From assembly GCA_030429565.1 (NCBI GenBank), contig JAUIFE010000019.1, forward strand, positions 1-64,000: a DNA stretch of 64,000 nucleotides, written 5' to 3'. Shown here one piece after another: positions 17,977 through 26,830 of the stretch. The notes under the pieces are model-generated. The model was not told the DNA's origin. It made no database searches and saw only the letters and a list, made by a program, of their open reading frames with translations. The translations under genes and the position numbers were made by a program. This stretch comes from Holophagae bacterium (GTDB lineage: Bacteria > Acidobacteriota > Holophagae > Acanthopleuribacterales > Acanthopleuribacteraceae). The stretch's first letter is position 1. Each line of letters begins with the position of its first letter.

Positions 17977-18012
17977 TTGTGATGTTGTGATCCACAACTG
18001 AGCTTGTTTTTG
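17975..18012 (+). terminator. Weak hairpin after argR
   Basis: AGTTGTG (17975-17981) pairs with CACAACT (17993-17999) and is followed within a few bases by a run of five Ts. The stem overlaps the argR stop and an alternative inner stem exists, so function as a terminator is uncertain. Confidence 0.4.
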
Positions 18013-18342
18013 GCGTTCTGTGATGCAACATCCTGTGCCTGGTGCGGCGGCTGGTGTTGAATGCCTTAAGGCTGCGTGTGATTTTGGGTTGTGTACCTGT
18101 TACCGCCGGCGGTGCTTGTATCGGTAAATGACGGCATGAAGGGGTTTCTGACCTGGTCGGCCGCTGCCGTCGCGGGGCTGATGTTGGGCGCACGGATTCG
18201 TTGCCGCAGCAGGTTGAGGGTGGCATGGCGGGTATTAAACCTCGTGCTTGAAGCCGTCTGGCTGTAATCAGTGTTCCGTGCTTCGCCCTGAGTTCGGGTA
18301 TAATAACCCTCAACCCTATCAAACCATCTGAAGAGGCTTAGG
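17977..18342. other. Non-coding stretch after argR
   Basis: 366 bases without a supportable gene. Apart from the weak hairpin at its start, only ordinary sequence leading to the promoter of the next gene is seen. Confidence 0.45.
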
Positions 18343-19086
18343 ATGACCACGATCTTTTTCCTTCTGTGTTTCATGACGGCGGCGCCTCAAGACGCGCAGC
18401 CGGCGGCTCAGGATCCGCCTTACGAAGTGGTATTGGTGAACGACAAGGTGCTCAAAATTAAAGAGCCGCCCTTGTTTGACGGTCGCCTTGCCCACTTGGT
18501 TCTGCTGAACGGCCAAAAATCGACCTTTCCAACCAAAATGATTGACCAGCAAAAAACCCTCGAGCGCAATCGACGTCTGGCGATTACCCGTGAAGCGGCT
18601 GCTTTTGCCGCCGAACAGAAAGCGGAAGAAGCCGCGGCTAAGGCCGAAGCGGCGCCAACGCCCGAGGAAGAAAAAGAGCGCGGTCCCATCGTGCTGACCA
18701 GTACCCGCGATTTGCCCGATACCTCAAATCGCGATGTTATTAACCGGTCCGACGACACGGGGGCGGTTGCCGAGGATACAGGCGAAACCAAAGAGCGTCG
18801 TTTTACCAGTAACGAAGACGCCTTTGTCTCGCACGAACGGATGACCAAGCTCGCTTCCGGCTACAAAATTGATGCCGAGGTGAGTGTCAATCAACCGCTT
18901 GGTGTGGATAACGTGATGGTTAAGTTGACCGCGACCTTTGAGGACGACACCCTTTTCGAAGAGTCCAAGTCCCTGGGAAAAATGGGGTACGGTCAAAAGA
19001 AATCCGCCCGTTTTAACCTGCGAAACAGTGAAGATATCAAAACGATTAGTTACCAAGTTCGTTATGTGACGACCCGCGTGCGCTGA
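18343..19086 (+). CDS. Secreted hypothetical protein with charged helical linker
   Basis: 247 aa, family not recognised. A short signal peptide (about 1-15) precedes a small N-terminal domain (YEVVLVNDKVLKIKEPPLFD, about 27-70), perhaps a beta-rich fold that reads a cell-surface ligand. An Ala/Glu/Lys-rich helix follows (about 73-108), then a C-terminal beta domain (about 165-247) resembling a small immunoglobulin-like module. An AGAGG site precedes ATG 18343. It stands alone between argR and a crotonase, with no operon partner to suggest a role. A periplasmic location is inferred from the signal peptide. Confidence 0.7.
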   Translation: MTTIFFLLCFMTAAPQDAQPAAQDPPYEVVLVNDKVLKIKEPPLFDGRLAHLVLLNGQKSTFPTKMIDQQKTLERNRRLAITREAAAFAAEQKAEEAAAKAEAAPTPEEEKERGPIVLTSTRDLPDTSNRDVINRSDDTGAVAEDTGETKERRFTSNEDAFVSHERMTKLASGYKIDAEVSVNQPLGVDNVMVKLTATFEDDTLFEESKSLGKMGYGQKKSARFNLRNSEDIKTISYQVRYVTTRVR

Positions 19087-19156
19087 TTCCCGGCGCCCGG
19101 CCCTTCTTCGGATGTTTGTTTGATTTGTCTGCATATCTAAAGGGAGTTCATGCGTC

Positions 19157-19933
19157 ATGGAAACCATTTTGCTCGAAAAACGGGACCGGCTCGCGCTGGT
19201 TACCATTAACCGTCCTAAGGCGCTTAATGCGCTAAACAATCAAGTGTTTGAAGAGTTGGATCTCTGTTTTCGCGATCTGGCCGACGACGATGATGTGGCT
19301 GTCGTCATCTTAACCGGCTCGGGTGAAAAAGCCTTTGTCGCCGGTGCCGATATCAAAGAATTGGCAACCTTGGATACCATGGCCGCGCGCCTGCTTTCCC
19401 AGCGCGGTCAGCGCGTCTTTAACGCCATTGAAAGCCTGTCGAAGCCCGTGATTGCCGCCGTTAACGGTTTTGCCTTGGGTGGCGGTTGCGAGTTGGCAAT
19501 GGCCTGTCATGTGCGCATTGCCTCCGAGAAAGCGCGCTTTGGCTTGCCCGAGGTCGGCCTGGGTTTGATTCCTGGTTATGCCGGGACGCAACGTTTGCCG
19601 CGTTTGGTCGGCAAAGGCATTGCCATGGAAATGGTGCTCTCCGGTGAGATGATCTCCGCCGCGCGCGCCGCCGAAATCGGTTTGGTCAATCACGTGACCG
19701 CACCGGAAGCCCTGCTGGAAAAAGCTGAAGCCCTTGCCGATTCCATCAAAAGCAAGGCGCCTTTGGCCGTGCGTCACGCCATGGAAGCCGTTAATCGTGG
19801 CTTTGAAATGAACCGCGAAGACGGCGAGCGCTTTGAAGCCGCCTTGTTTGGTTTGTTGGCGGGCACCGAGGATACCGGCGAAGGCTTGCGCGCATTCATT
19901 GAAAAACGCAAACCCGATTTCAAAGGACGTTAA
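19157..19933 (+). CDS. Enoyl-CoA hydratase/isomerase (crotonase family)
   Basis: 258 aa, usual length for short-chain enoyl-CoA hydratase. It has the oxyanion-hole segments AFVAGADIKEL (about 56-66) and NGFALGGGCELAMACH (about 98-113), and the catalytic Glu region FGLPEVGLGLIPGYAGTQRLPR with both conserved glutamates. It hydrates trans-2-enoyl-CoA in beta-oxidation or a related acyl-CoA pathway. An AAGGGAG site precedes ATG 19157. It is monocistronic, ending at a strong terminator. Confidence 0.92.
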   Translation: METILLEKRDRLALVTINRPKALNALNNQVFEELDLCFRDLADDDDVAVVILTGSGEKAFVAGADIKELATLDTMAARLLSQRGQRVFNAIESLSKPVIAAVNGFALGGGCELAMACHVRIASEKARFGLPEVGLGLIPGYAGTQRLPRLVGKGIAMEMVLSGEMISAARAAEIGLVNHVTAPEALLEKAEALADSIKSKAPLAVRHAMEAVNRGFEMNREDGERFEAALFGLLAGTEDTGEGLRAFIEKRKPDFKGR

Positions 19934-19963
19934 GACCTTCTTCCCGTTTTAACAAAATAATTA

Positions 19964-19999
19964 AGAGGACGGCGAGCTGTTTCGTCGTTCTCTTTTTTT
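19964..19999 (+). terminator. Rho-independent terminator after crotonase gene
   Basis: A 12-bp stem with two G-U pairs (19964-19975 with 19982-19993), a 6-base loop and a T-run, 30 bases after the stop codon. Confidence 0.85.
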
Positions 20000-20957
20000 G
20001 TATGGGCAAAAAAAACGCCCCGCCGCGAAGCCGGATGGTTCCTTCAATGATCGGGCCGGCCTGTTGGTTGGGGGCTAAGTGAAAGCTTGAAGGCCAATGG
20101 GTTTGCGTTTGGAGAACAAAGTTCCGACGATTCCAAACACATCACTAAACCTTCGCGCTGAGCCTCGGGTAACCTCGGTTCTTGCACTTCAATAGAACCG
20201 GGGTCTAAGGAGAATCGGTGTCATTAGGGCAACTGTGGTGGTAAGCAAACTTAAAGGAAAAAAGCCCGAGAAAAGGAGGTGGGCGATTGATCGGGGATGA
20301 GGCCCCACAAAAGTCAGGAAAAATCTAATCTTTGCCTATCTGTATTCACCCTAGTACCTTTAGTGGACGACTGAGATACAAGAAATAGGTAGCAGGTATC
20401 GTTTTTTTGGCGGCAGCGACCTTTTTTAACGCGGTGCGGCGTGTCAACCCATGGTGGTAGCGCTTTTTGATGAAACCGGCGTGGATTTTGCTTCGTCCAG
20501 TTTCAGGTGTCCCGCTGCCTAAACACCCATGCCAAATTACGAACACTTCTTTTGTTTGGCGGTCCTTTTTTTTCGACCCCGTGCCGGCCGGTCCTACGCC
20601 TGTACGCCGGCTCTGGCGTGGGTTCCGGGCGAATGATTCGCCATTCAATTTAAAATTCACAGGGTTGGAACGGTTCCTGCACGTTCAGCCACCGTGGATC
20701 GCCGCTTTCCGCGTTTGCTTCGGCAGCGGATGGCTAATATGGTGTCCCTTTCATGTCTAAATATGAGGATTGATTTCCTTCAGAATGTGCTTCCTAGAGC
20801 GTCCTGATGAGGTTCTTTTGACGAGAAGCGTTCTTTTGTTTCCAGCGCTTCTCCCGCGATTTGGCCAATCTGTTCCCGAAACTTTGGTTGCTTGATTGAG
20901 CTTGAAAGCGGAAAAAGCAAAGGTTTTATTGAGTTTGGACGGCAAGGCGGGATATTT
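20000..20957. other. Gene-poor kilobase
   Basis: Nearly 1 kb with no supportable gene. Reading frames up to about 100 codons occur on both strands, but none has a ribosome site or recognisable domain. Local base composition is uneven, with several A-rich and T-rich runs. It may be a decayed gene or an unrecognised RNA; nothing specific was identified. Confidence 0.45.
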
Positions 20958-22100
20958 ATGAGCACGTTTTATTTCAACACCACGGGTCCGATTGATCCGG
21001 CACTGCACTATCACATTCCGCCCTTGGAGCGCATGAACCTGGATCAAATCATGGGTCACTTGCGCCGCGGACAGTATTTCTCTTTACATGCGCCGCGGCA
21101 AAGCGGGAAAACAACCTTCTTGCGGGCACTGCGCAATTTTCTTCACGACATTGGCGAGTTCGCCTGTCTGCACCTCAATCTAGGCAATGCCGTGACGCGC
21201 CACGCGCATTTGGAACGCGACATTCTCGCCATCCTTGCGACGCTGGCCCGTGAGGCCAAATTTCAACTGAACGATGCCTTTCCCGACTCGATTTACCACG
21301 CCGTTCATCAACGGGAAACACCGCAAACGGCACTTCAGTCCGTGTTGATGTCGTGGACCTCGCGCATGGAACGCCCGCTGGTTCTGTTGTTGGACGAGGT
21401 CGACGCCCTTAAAGACGACACGCTTTACTCCGTTTTGAGTCAGTTGCGAACCGGCTATGAGTGGCGCGGCAGCCGTTTTCCTCACGCGGTTTTGATGTGT
21501 GGCGTCGGCGATGTGACCACGTTGCGTGCGGATGCCTACAGTGGGCGCGCCGCTGACAGTTTATGTCCCTTCAACGTGTCGGCAACCACACTGCGGTTGG
21601 GCAACTTCTCGCGTGAGCAGGTGCGCCAATTATTGGCCCAGCACACCAAAGAGACCGGCCAGGTCTTTCGCCGTGAGACGGTTGAGCTGGTGACGGTTTG
21701 GACCGGTGGCCAACCTTGGCTGGTGAACAAAATGGCTGATATTGCGCTGCAACTTGCCGGCAAACACAAAGCGGTTACCCCCGAACATGTGGTATGCGCT
21801 CAGGAAGCCATGATCGAGAGCCACGACCCGCACTTTCAGCACTTTGCCGATCGTTTATCGGACAGCCGCGTACGCCGCATTGTCGAACGCATTTTGGCGG
21901 GCGAAACGCGCTGGGATGCGCTGCCACCCGCCGACTTAGATTACGCACTCAACTTGGGCTTGGTGGTTGACGAACCGCGCCTGGATATTGCCAATCCCAT
22001 TTATCGAGAAGTGATTCCGCGTGCATTGGCTCGCGCAAAAAAACTCGAACGGCACAAACGTCGGCCGGAAGGTGCGACGGTCCTCAAATTCGAGGCCTAA
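20958..22100 (+). CDS. AAA-like ATP-binding protein
   Basis: 380 aa P-loop ATPase of the widespread AAA-like group that begins FNTTGPIDPALHYHIPP. Walker A is PRQSGKTT (residues 46-53), Walker B is LVLLLDEVDAL (D146, E147), and a winged-helix-like C-terminal half follows. No fused effector domain is present. These proteins resemble STAND/AAA ATPases, but their biological role is largely unknown. ATG 20958 has GGCGGGA 7 bases upstream; an earlier in-frame TTG is less likely. It stands alone between a gene-poor kilobase and a shared terminator. Confidence 0.8.
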   Translation: MSTFYFNTTGPIDPALHYHIPPLERMNLDQIMGHLRRGQYFSLHAPRQSGKTTFLRALRNFLHDIGEFACLHLNLGNAVTRHAHLERDILAILATLAREAKFQLNDAFPDSIYHAVHQRETPQTALQSVLMSWTSRMERPLVLLLDEVDALKDDTLYSVLSQLRTGYEWRGSRFPHAVLMCGVGDVTTLRADAYSGRAADSLCPFNVSATTLRLGNFSREQVRQLLAQHTKETGQVFRRETVELVTVWTGGQPWLVNKMADIALQLAGKHKAVTPEHVVCAQEAMIESHDPHFQHFADRLSDSRVRRIVERILAGETRWDALPPADLDYALNLGLVVDEPRLDIANPIYREVIPRALARAKKLERHKRRPEGATVLKFEA

Positions 22101-22128
22101 GTTTTATCGTGCCCGACCGCTTACAAAC

Positions 22129-22176
22129 AAAACGCCCGCGTTACCGCCCTTGAAGGGTTGGTAACGCGGGCGTTTT
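22129..22176. terminator. Bidirectional terminator
   Basis: A perfect 17-bp stem (22129-22145 with 22160-22176) encloses a loop that can fold further (CCTT/AGG). It begins with AAAA and ends with TTTT, so it serves both the AAA-like gene (+) and the convergent sctV (-). Confidence 0.9.
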
Positions 22177-22213
22177 ACTTTGGCGGTGACGGTGTTGTCG
22201 CGCCTAAGGTGCC

Positions 22214-24298
22214 TTAGACATTGATTTGTCCAAGCGGTTGGACGCTGACTTTCGGCGTGAGTTCCTGATAAGACAAAACCGGAAGGTTGGGTAGGTCGTC
22301 TTCAATTAACTTGCGCACAAAACGGCGGATGTCCATGGAGGTGAGCAAAACCGGGCGTTGCGCCCGGCCACGCAGATCACCGACCACATGGCGCACTTCG
22401 GTCACGACTTCCTTGGAGGTTTTGGGGTCCAAGCTCAGGTAGCTGCCACCCGAGGTTTGCCGCACTGCCGCGCGAATGGTTTCCTCGAGGTCTGGATCGA
22501 GCATGTAGGCGGCCAGCAGATTTTGGGGACCTGCGTGCTGGTGGCTGATGTAGCGGCTCATGCCCATCCGTACGTATTCGGTGAGCAGAATGATGTCGCT
22601 TTCTTTTTGACCCCACTCAATTAAGGCTTCCAAGATGGTCGGCAGGTCGCGAATCGACAGGCCCTCCGCAACGAGGCGTTGGAAGACATCAGCGACCCGG
22701 GTGGTGGGCACGACGCGCTGAATCTCTTTAACCAGGACGTCGTAGTCTTCCTCCATTTTGTCGAGCAAGTTCTGCGTTTCTTGGAGGCCGACGAAGTCGG
22801 CGGCTTGGTCATGCAGGACTTTGGATAAGTGGTAGGCGAGAATGCGGGCATGGTCAAAGTATTGGATTTCGGCTTCTTTGAGGAAATTGCGTTGTTCATC
22901 GCTCACCCACAAAGCCGGCAGATCGGGCAAAAAGGGTTCGCCTTGTTCAAAGTCAATACCGAGCATTTCCAAGTTTTCCGTTTGGTCGTTGACGAGCACA
23001 CAGCCTGCCCGCAGAAATCCTTCACTGACGGGAATCTCTTTGATGGCGATGCGGTATTGGCCTGGCTGCAAGCGCTTGGAAAAGCGCAGGTGAATGCCAG
23101 GGAAGGGGACGCCCAAGTCCATGTACAAAGCATGGCGCACTTGAACCAAGGTCTCGTTGAGGGCACGCGCATCCACACTGTTTTTCATGCCGCTGTCGAG
23201 TTCGACCATCAAAGGCACGGAAAACGAGAGTTTGTTGCTGTGGGCGGCAGCGCTATCGTCTTGGGTGTCTTCGTCCATGCCGGGAATCGGTTGGACTTCA
23301 TCTTCGTTTTGCCCTTCTTGGCGCCACAAGGTGACGCCGACGGCGGTAACGACCCCGCCGAGTACGAGAAACGGCAATTTGGGGAAGCCGGGAATGAGCG
23401 TGAACGCCAGTAAGATGGCGCCACCAATGGCGAGGGCCTTGGGTTGGGCCAGAACCTGGGTGCCGATGTCGCCGCCCAGATCCGCTGAATCATCGGCCGA
23501 TACGCGGGTGACAATCACGCCCGCCGTGATGGAAATGAAGAGAGCGGGTATTTGGGAGATGAGGCCGTCACCGATGGTGAGCACGGAAAAGGTTTGCAAT
23601 GCTTCGGTGGCGCCCATGTCTTTTTGCCACACGCCGACGGCGATACCCGCGAGGATGTTGACGGCGGTGACGATTAAACCGGCGATCGCGTCGCCTTTTA
23701 CAAACTTCATGGCGCCGTCCATCGCCCCATAAAGTTGGGATTCGCGTTCCAGCGAGGAGCGGCGTTCCTGGGCTTCGGCCAGTTGGATGGAACCGGCCCG
23801 CAAGTCAGCGTCGATACTCATCTGTTTCCCTGGCATTGCGTCGAGGGTGAATCGGGCGCCGACTTCGGCGACCCGTTCGGCGCCTTTGGCAATGACCAAA
23901 AACTGAACGATGGTGATGATGAGGAAAATGACGGCACCGACAATGAAATTGCCACCGACGACCAAATTCCCGAAAGTATCGATGATGTCACCGGCGTAAG
24001 CGTACAGCAAAATCTGGCGGGTGGTGGTGATGTTAAGTGCCAGACGGAAGAGGGTGGTGAAGAGAAGCAGGGTCGGGAAGGTTGACAGTGACAGAGCAGA
24101 AGGGATGTAAAGTGACAGCATCAAAAGAGAAACGGCGATACCGAGGTTGGCGGCAATCAGGGCGTCGACCATGACGGTCGGCAGCGGCAGGACCATCAGT
24201 GAAATGATGGCGACAACGAGAAAAGCGAGGAAGAGATCGTTGTAGCGGGAGGCGCCGAGAATGAGGTTTTTAGCACGGGGGAAAACGGCACTAACCAT
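22214..24298 (-). CDS. sctV: T3SS export-gate protein SctV
   Basis: 694 aa FlhA/YscV/LcrD family. The N-terminal half has about eight transmembrane helices (residues 20-330) with the family core LFRLALNITTTRQILL and GDAIAGLIVTAVNILAG. The C-terminal cytoplasmic domain (about 350-694) forms the nonameric substrate-docking ring. ATG 24298 has GGAAA 8 bases upstream and overlaps the sctY stop by 8 bases. In the Ysc family sctX-sctY-sctV is a conserved trio, as here. Length and sequence appear intact. Confidence 0.97.
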   Translation of the reverse strand: MVSAVFPRAKNLILGASRYNDLFLAFLVVAIISLMVLPLPTVMVDALIAANLGIAVSLLMLSLYIPSALSLSTFPTLLLFTTLFRLALNITTTRQILLYAYAGDIIDTFGNLVVGGNFIVGAVIFLIITIVQFLVIAKGAERVAEVGARFTLDAMPGKQMSIDADLRAGSIQLAEAQERRSSLERESQLYGAMDGAMKFVKGDAIAGLIVTAVNILAGIAVGVWQKDMGATEALQTFSVLTIGDGLISQIPALFISITAGVIVTRVSADDSADLGGDIGTQVLAQPKALAIGGAILLAFTLIPGFPKLPFLVLGGVVTAVGVTLWRQEGQNEDEVQPIPGMDEDTQDDSAAAHSNKLSFSVPLMVELDSGMKNSVDARALNETLVQVRHALYMDLGVPFPGIHLRFSKRLQPGQYRIAIKEIPVSEGFLRAGCVLVNDQTENLEMLGIDFEQGEPFLPDLPALWVSDEQRNFLKEAEIQYFDHARILAYHLSKVLHDQAADFVGLQETQNLLDKMEEDYDVLVKEIQRVVPTTRVADVFQRLVAEGLSIRDLPTILEALIEWGQKESDIILLTEYVRMGMSRYISHQHAGPQNLLAAYMLDPDLEETIRAAVRQTSGGSYLSLDPKTSKEVVTEVRHVVGDLRGRAQRPVLLTSMDIRRFVRKLIEDDLPNLPVLSYQELTPKVSVQPLGQINV

Positions 24299-24647
24299 GA
24301 TGTTGTTTCCTTTTCTCACATAAAATACGCGCTACATAACGGCTTTGCTGCACTTCGCCCAGATGCCATAGAGCTCTGGTTTTAACGTAATATGCGACGA
24401 TTTGCAGGGGTAGCGCCAAGCTGTTGCGGGTATAGCGACGGGCCAGGCTAAGTGCCTCGCGGTATTGCGCTAAGCGTAGCTTGGCGTAGGCCAAAGCGAG
24501 CGCTGTTTGCGGTTGATCGGGTTGCACGAGCAGCAGCACCTCCCACAGGGTGGCGGCGCGGTCGTAGCTGCCGTTGCGCAAATAGAACTGGGCCAGCAGG
24601 TGCAGGTAATCGATTTGATAGGGCGGCATAGTTTTGTCTTGGTACAC
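24291..24647 (-). CDS. sctY: SctY-like TPR chaperone
   Basis: 118 aa, all-helical, with two to three TPR units (HLLAQFYLRNGSYDRAATLW; ALAYAKLRLAQYREALSLAR). In Yersinia YscY is a small TPR chaperone of YscX encoded directly before YscV, and size, fold and position all match here. GTG 24647 has GAGG 8 bases upstream; an ATG at 24629 is the alternative. Assignment rests mainly on gene order and fold, because TPR sequences are poorly discriminating. Confidence 0.65.
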   Translation of the reverse strand: MYQDKTMPPYQIDYLHLLAQFYLRNGSYDRAATLWEVLLLVQPDQPQTALALAYAKLRLAQYREALSLARRYTRNSLALPLQIVAYYVKTRALWHLGEVQQSRYVARILCEKRKQHHG

Positions 24648-24650
24648 GGC

Positions 24651-25043
24651 TTAAACCTCTCGCAGTGCCAGGCGATAGGTGTCGAGCACATCGCGTACAG
24701 TCACTTCTTGTTCGAGTAGGGCCAAGGCTTGTTGCAGGACCTCGCGTTCGGCCTCGGTATCCGGCAGGAATCGGCTGAGGGTTTCGCGTACTTGGGCGGC
24801 GGCGTCGCTATAGAAGCCAGGCATAAGCAGCCGTTTATCGCGCAGGCGGAGGTCCAGGTGGGCGATCATTTCGCTGTTAAGGGAGCGGTCGGGGAACAGT
24901 TGCTGTAACGAAGCTTGCTTGCCGGACTCGGCGGGCAGGCTGGGCGCGCGCAGGTTGTCCTCGGCGTGGGTGGGCATCGGCGTTTGACGGTCATGAAACA
25001 CGCGTTCAATGCCGCGAAACGGGCGGGGTTCGTTGCGAATCAT
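24651..25043 (-). CDS. sctX: SctX-like early T3SS substrate
   Basis: 130 aa. The N-terminal half is polar and probably disordered. The C-terminal half is helical (LQQLFPDRSLNSEMI, then a leucine-rich stretch over about 85-128). YscX is about 122 aa with the same layout and a similar HLERLYP segment, and it precedes YscY-YscV in the same order. The first ATG of the frame (25154) is much further upstream. ATG 25043 is chosen for GGAG 5 bases before it. A shared upstream promoter element lies 60 bases before this start. YscX is secreted and needed for secretion in Yersinia; the same role is inferred. Confidence 0.55.
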   Translation of the reverse strand: MIRNEPRPFRGIERVFHDRQTPMPTHAEDNLRAPSLPAESGKQASLQQLFPDRSLNSEMIAHLDLRLRDKRLLMPGFYSDAAAQVRETLSRFLPDTEAEREVLQQALALLEQEVTVRDVLDTYRLALREV

Positions 25044-25102
25044 GGCAACTCCAAGCGGGTGTGGGGTGAAAGGCCGGCGCGCGGCCAGGCGGCTATATTT
25101 CC

Positions 25103-25133
25103 CTACACGCCGCGAGAACACCGCTTGGCTGAA
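25103..25133 (-). promoter_or_regulatory. Shared T3SS promoter-like element, sctXYV copy
   Basis: Read on the minus strand: TTCAGCCA (25133-25126), 16 bases, then CGTGTAG (25109-25103), preceded by a run of Ts. The same layout occurs at 25186-25216 and 32417-32447. It lies 60 bases before the sctX start. Confidence 0.6.
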
Positions 25134-25185
25134 AAAAAGACCTGCCGGATGCATTTTCGAAAATGCGGCCTATTGCGTATTTTTT

Positions 25186-25216
25186 TTCGATCAATCCGCC
25201 GCCGAGTCTCGTGTAG
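25186..25216 (+). promoter_or_regulatory. Shared T3SS promoter-like element, translocator copy
   Basis: TTCGATCA (25186-25193), 16 bases, CGTGTAG (25210-25216), followed by CTAAATGGA. It is preceded by a T-run and sits about 112 bases before the start of the translocator operon. It matches the 32417 copy base for base in the right-hand box, with identical spacing. Confidence 0.65.
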
Positions 25217-25327
25217 CTAAATGGAGCATCAAGGTGCGTTGTGATATGCGGCGTGACCTGCGCCGTCCTTATTCCTCGCGCCTCCCTTTGCACTATCGCT
25301 ATGACAACTTCAAAAGGAGGAATCGCC

Positions 25328-26425
25328 ATGACGGTGATTAATCAGAATGCGGGCCAAACCCAAAGCATTCGCGCAGTTGATGGTTTGTTCGTGCAAGACG
25401 GTCAAACCAAAACGATGCAGGCCTTGTACCTGCAAACGATCCTGACTTCACAAGGCCTGCTCGACCAGGGCATCGCCAATCAGTTGGAGAAGATCGACCA
25501 ACAAAACAAAGAAAGCCAACGTCACTTGGAGTTTATGACCCATGCGACGCAAGGCAAACTCAATGCACGGTCTTCGGAAAACGAATACGGTTTCCGTCAA
25601 GACCCCAACAACCCCAACCAAATCTACGTCGACGACGACAACTACCGCATTACCTTCAACGAAAACAGAAGTGAGTTTCGCATTGAAGAACGTGGTCCCG
25701 ATGGTGAATACAGCCAAATCACCCGCGTATGGGGCGACCCGCACGTGGATGAAGGTGGCGAGCACCGTTCTTGGATGTTCGTCGACACCACGACGTTTGA
25801 ATTGCCGAGCAAAACGGCAGGTGGCGAGCCGCTGCGCATTACCGTGGAAACCGCGCCCCACGGCAATACGGGCGAAACGCTGTCAAACAACTTGACCATC
25901 ACGCAAGGCGACAGTGCCTTTCTGGTCAACAATCTCGCCCGTGGCGGCGATGCCATGTCCATCACGCAAAACAACGACGGCCGTGCCTTAGATGCGACGA
26001 CCGCCGACGGCCAACGTGTGACCTGGTCCGGTGTGAACCACTGGGTGATGGAAGACGGAACCTCCGTGGATCGCCGCGGCCACGAAGAACGTTTGGAGCA
26101 TGAAGGTGTTCACCGTCATACGACCGACACCGAAATCGACCGCACCAAACAAACCGAAATCTCCGACGCGGATCGCGAGTTTTTGGCAAGCGTCAATATC
26201 AACCTCGACAACTACGACACCGATGGTGACGGCAAACTGTCCGCTGCTCAGTGGTCGGCCTTGCACGAAGCTGTTGAAAAGAAATTGGAAGGCAAGAACA
26301 GCATTGGCCAAACGCAAATGCTAAAACTCAATTCCTTGATGTCCAACCGTTCCAATTTCAGTGGTTTGTTGACCAGCGCGCTCTCCAAAATCGATCAAGA
26401 TACGCGCAATATCGCCAGCAAGTAA
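25328..26425 (+). CDS. DUF1521/MIIA autocleavage protein with tip-like ends
   Basis: 365 aa, first gene of the translocator operon, with a strong AAAGGAGG site. Residues 75-260 are a DUF1521 (metal-ion-inducible autocleavage, MIIA) domain. It contains VWGDPHVDE, the exact GDPHVD cleavage motif of the Bradyrhizobium T3SS effector NopE1; the predicted cut is D137-P138. An EF-hand-type loop follows (D297, D299, D301, L304, Q308). The ends (about 25-75 and 300-365) are clearly homologous to the LcrV-like protein two genes downstream (shared LLDQxIAxxLExID, AQW, MLKLxxLMxNR). The MIIA domain thus looks inserted into a tip-protein-like frame. It is probably secreted; whether it acts as tip, translocator accessory or effector is unknown. 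Confidence 0.85.
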   Translation: MTVINQNAGQTQSIRAVDGLFVQDGQTKTMQALYLQTILTSQGLLDQGIANQLEKIDQQNKESQRHLEFMTHATQGKLNARSSENEYGFRQDPNNPNQIYVDDDNYRITFNENRSEFRIEERGPDGEYSQITRVWGDPHVDEGGEHRSWMFVDTTTFELPSKTAGGEPLRITVETAPHGNTGETLSNNLTITQGDSAFLVNNLARGGDAMSITQNNDGRALDATTADGQRVTWSGVNHWVMEDGTSVDRRGHEERLEHEGVHRHTTDTEIDRTKQTEISDADREFLASVNINLDNYDTDGDGKLSAAQWSALHEAVEKKLEGKNSIGQTQMLKLNSLMSNRSNFSGLLTSALSKIDQDTRNIASK

Positions 26426-26489
26426 ACCCGATCAACGCGGGTCGGTTGAACCCGAACCCGACGATCTCTATCGAAAAAGGAAGTGACCC

Positions 26490-26780
26490 GTGTCTGAAAA
26501 ATCATCCCCTGTTGAGGTTGCCAAACAACTGATGCGCGATACCAACCGCATGCAAAAGCAAGCGGCGAGTTTGGTGCAGGAAAGCGATCAGCTTTTGGCG
26601 AAATACGGCATGAGCCGCGAAGAAGTCGATCGCATTGTGGCCGAAGCGAACTTTAGTCCCGAGGTGGTTGCCCAGGTGCGCCGCGAGGTGGAACAACAGA
26701 TCGCTGCAGCCGGCGGTAATCAACGACCGGCGGTTGATTCGAACAAACGCGTGTCGCGCCATTTTCGCAAAATGGCCTGA
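26490..26780 (+). CDS. LcrG-like tip-protein chaperone
   Basis: 96 aa, helical and soluble. LcrG/PcrG proteins (about 95 aa) bind the tip protein LcrV in the cytosol and help gate secretion. The size, the SREEVDRIVAE helix followed by a long second helix and the basic C-terminal tail (SNKRVSRHFRKMA) mirror LcrG. So does the position directly before an LcrV-like gene, sycD and yopBD. GTG 26490 has GGAAG 8 bases upstream. Sequence identity is too low for certainty; the call rests on synteny and architecture. Confidence 0.55.
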   Translation: MSEKSSPVEVAKQLMRDTNRMQKQAASLVQESDQLLAKYGMSREEVDRIVAEANFSPEVVAQVRREVEQQIAAAGGNQRPAVDSNKRVSRHFRKMA

Positions 26781-26830
26781 GCGGCTTTGTTGCCGACAGG
26801 ACCCTGTTCTTTCAACTAAAGGAGAAAACT

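Noticed and set aside
20467..20760. 97-codon plus-strand frame in the gene-poor kilobase
   Set aside because: No ribosome site and no similarity; the composition follows local bias.
22829..23413. Plus-strand 194-codon reading frame opposite sctV
   Set aside because: Shadow of the SctV cytoplasmic domain; the opposite strand is a clear family match over its whole length.
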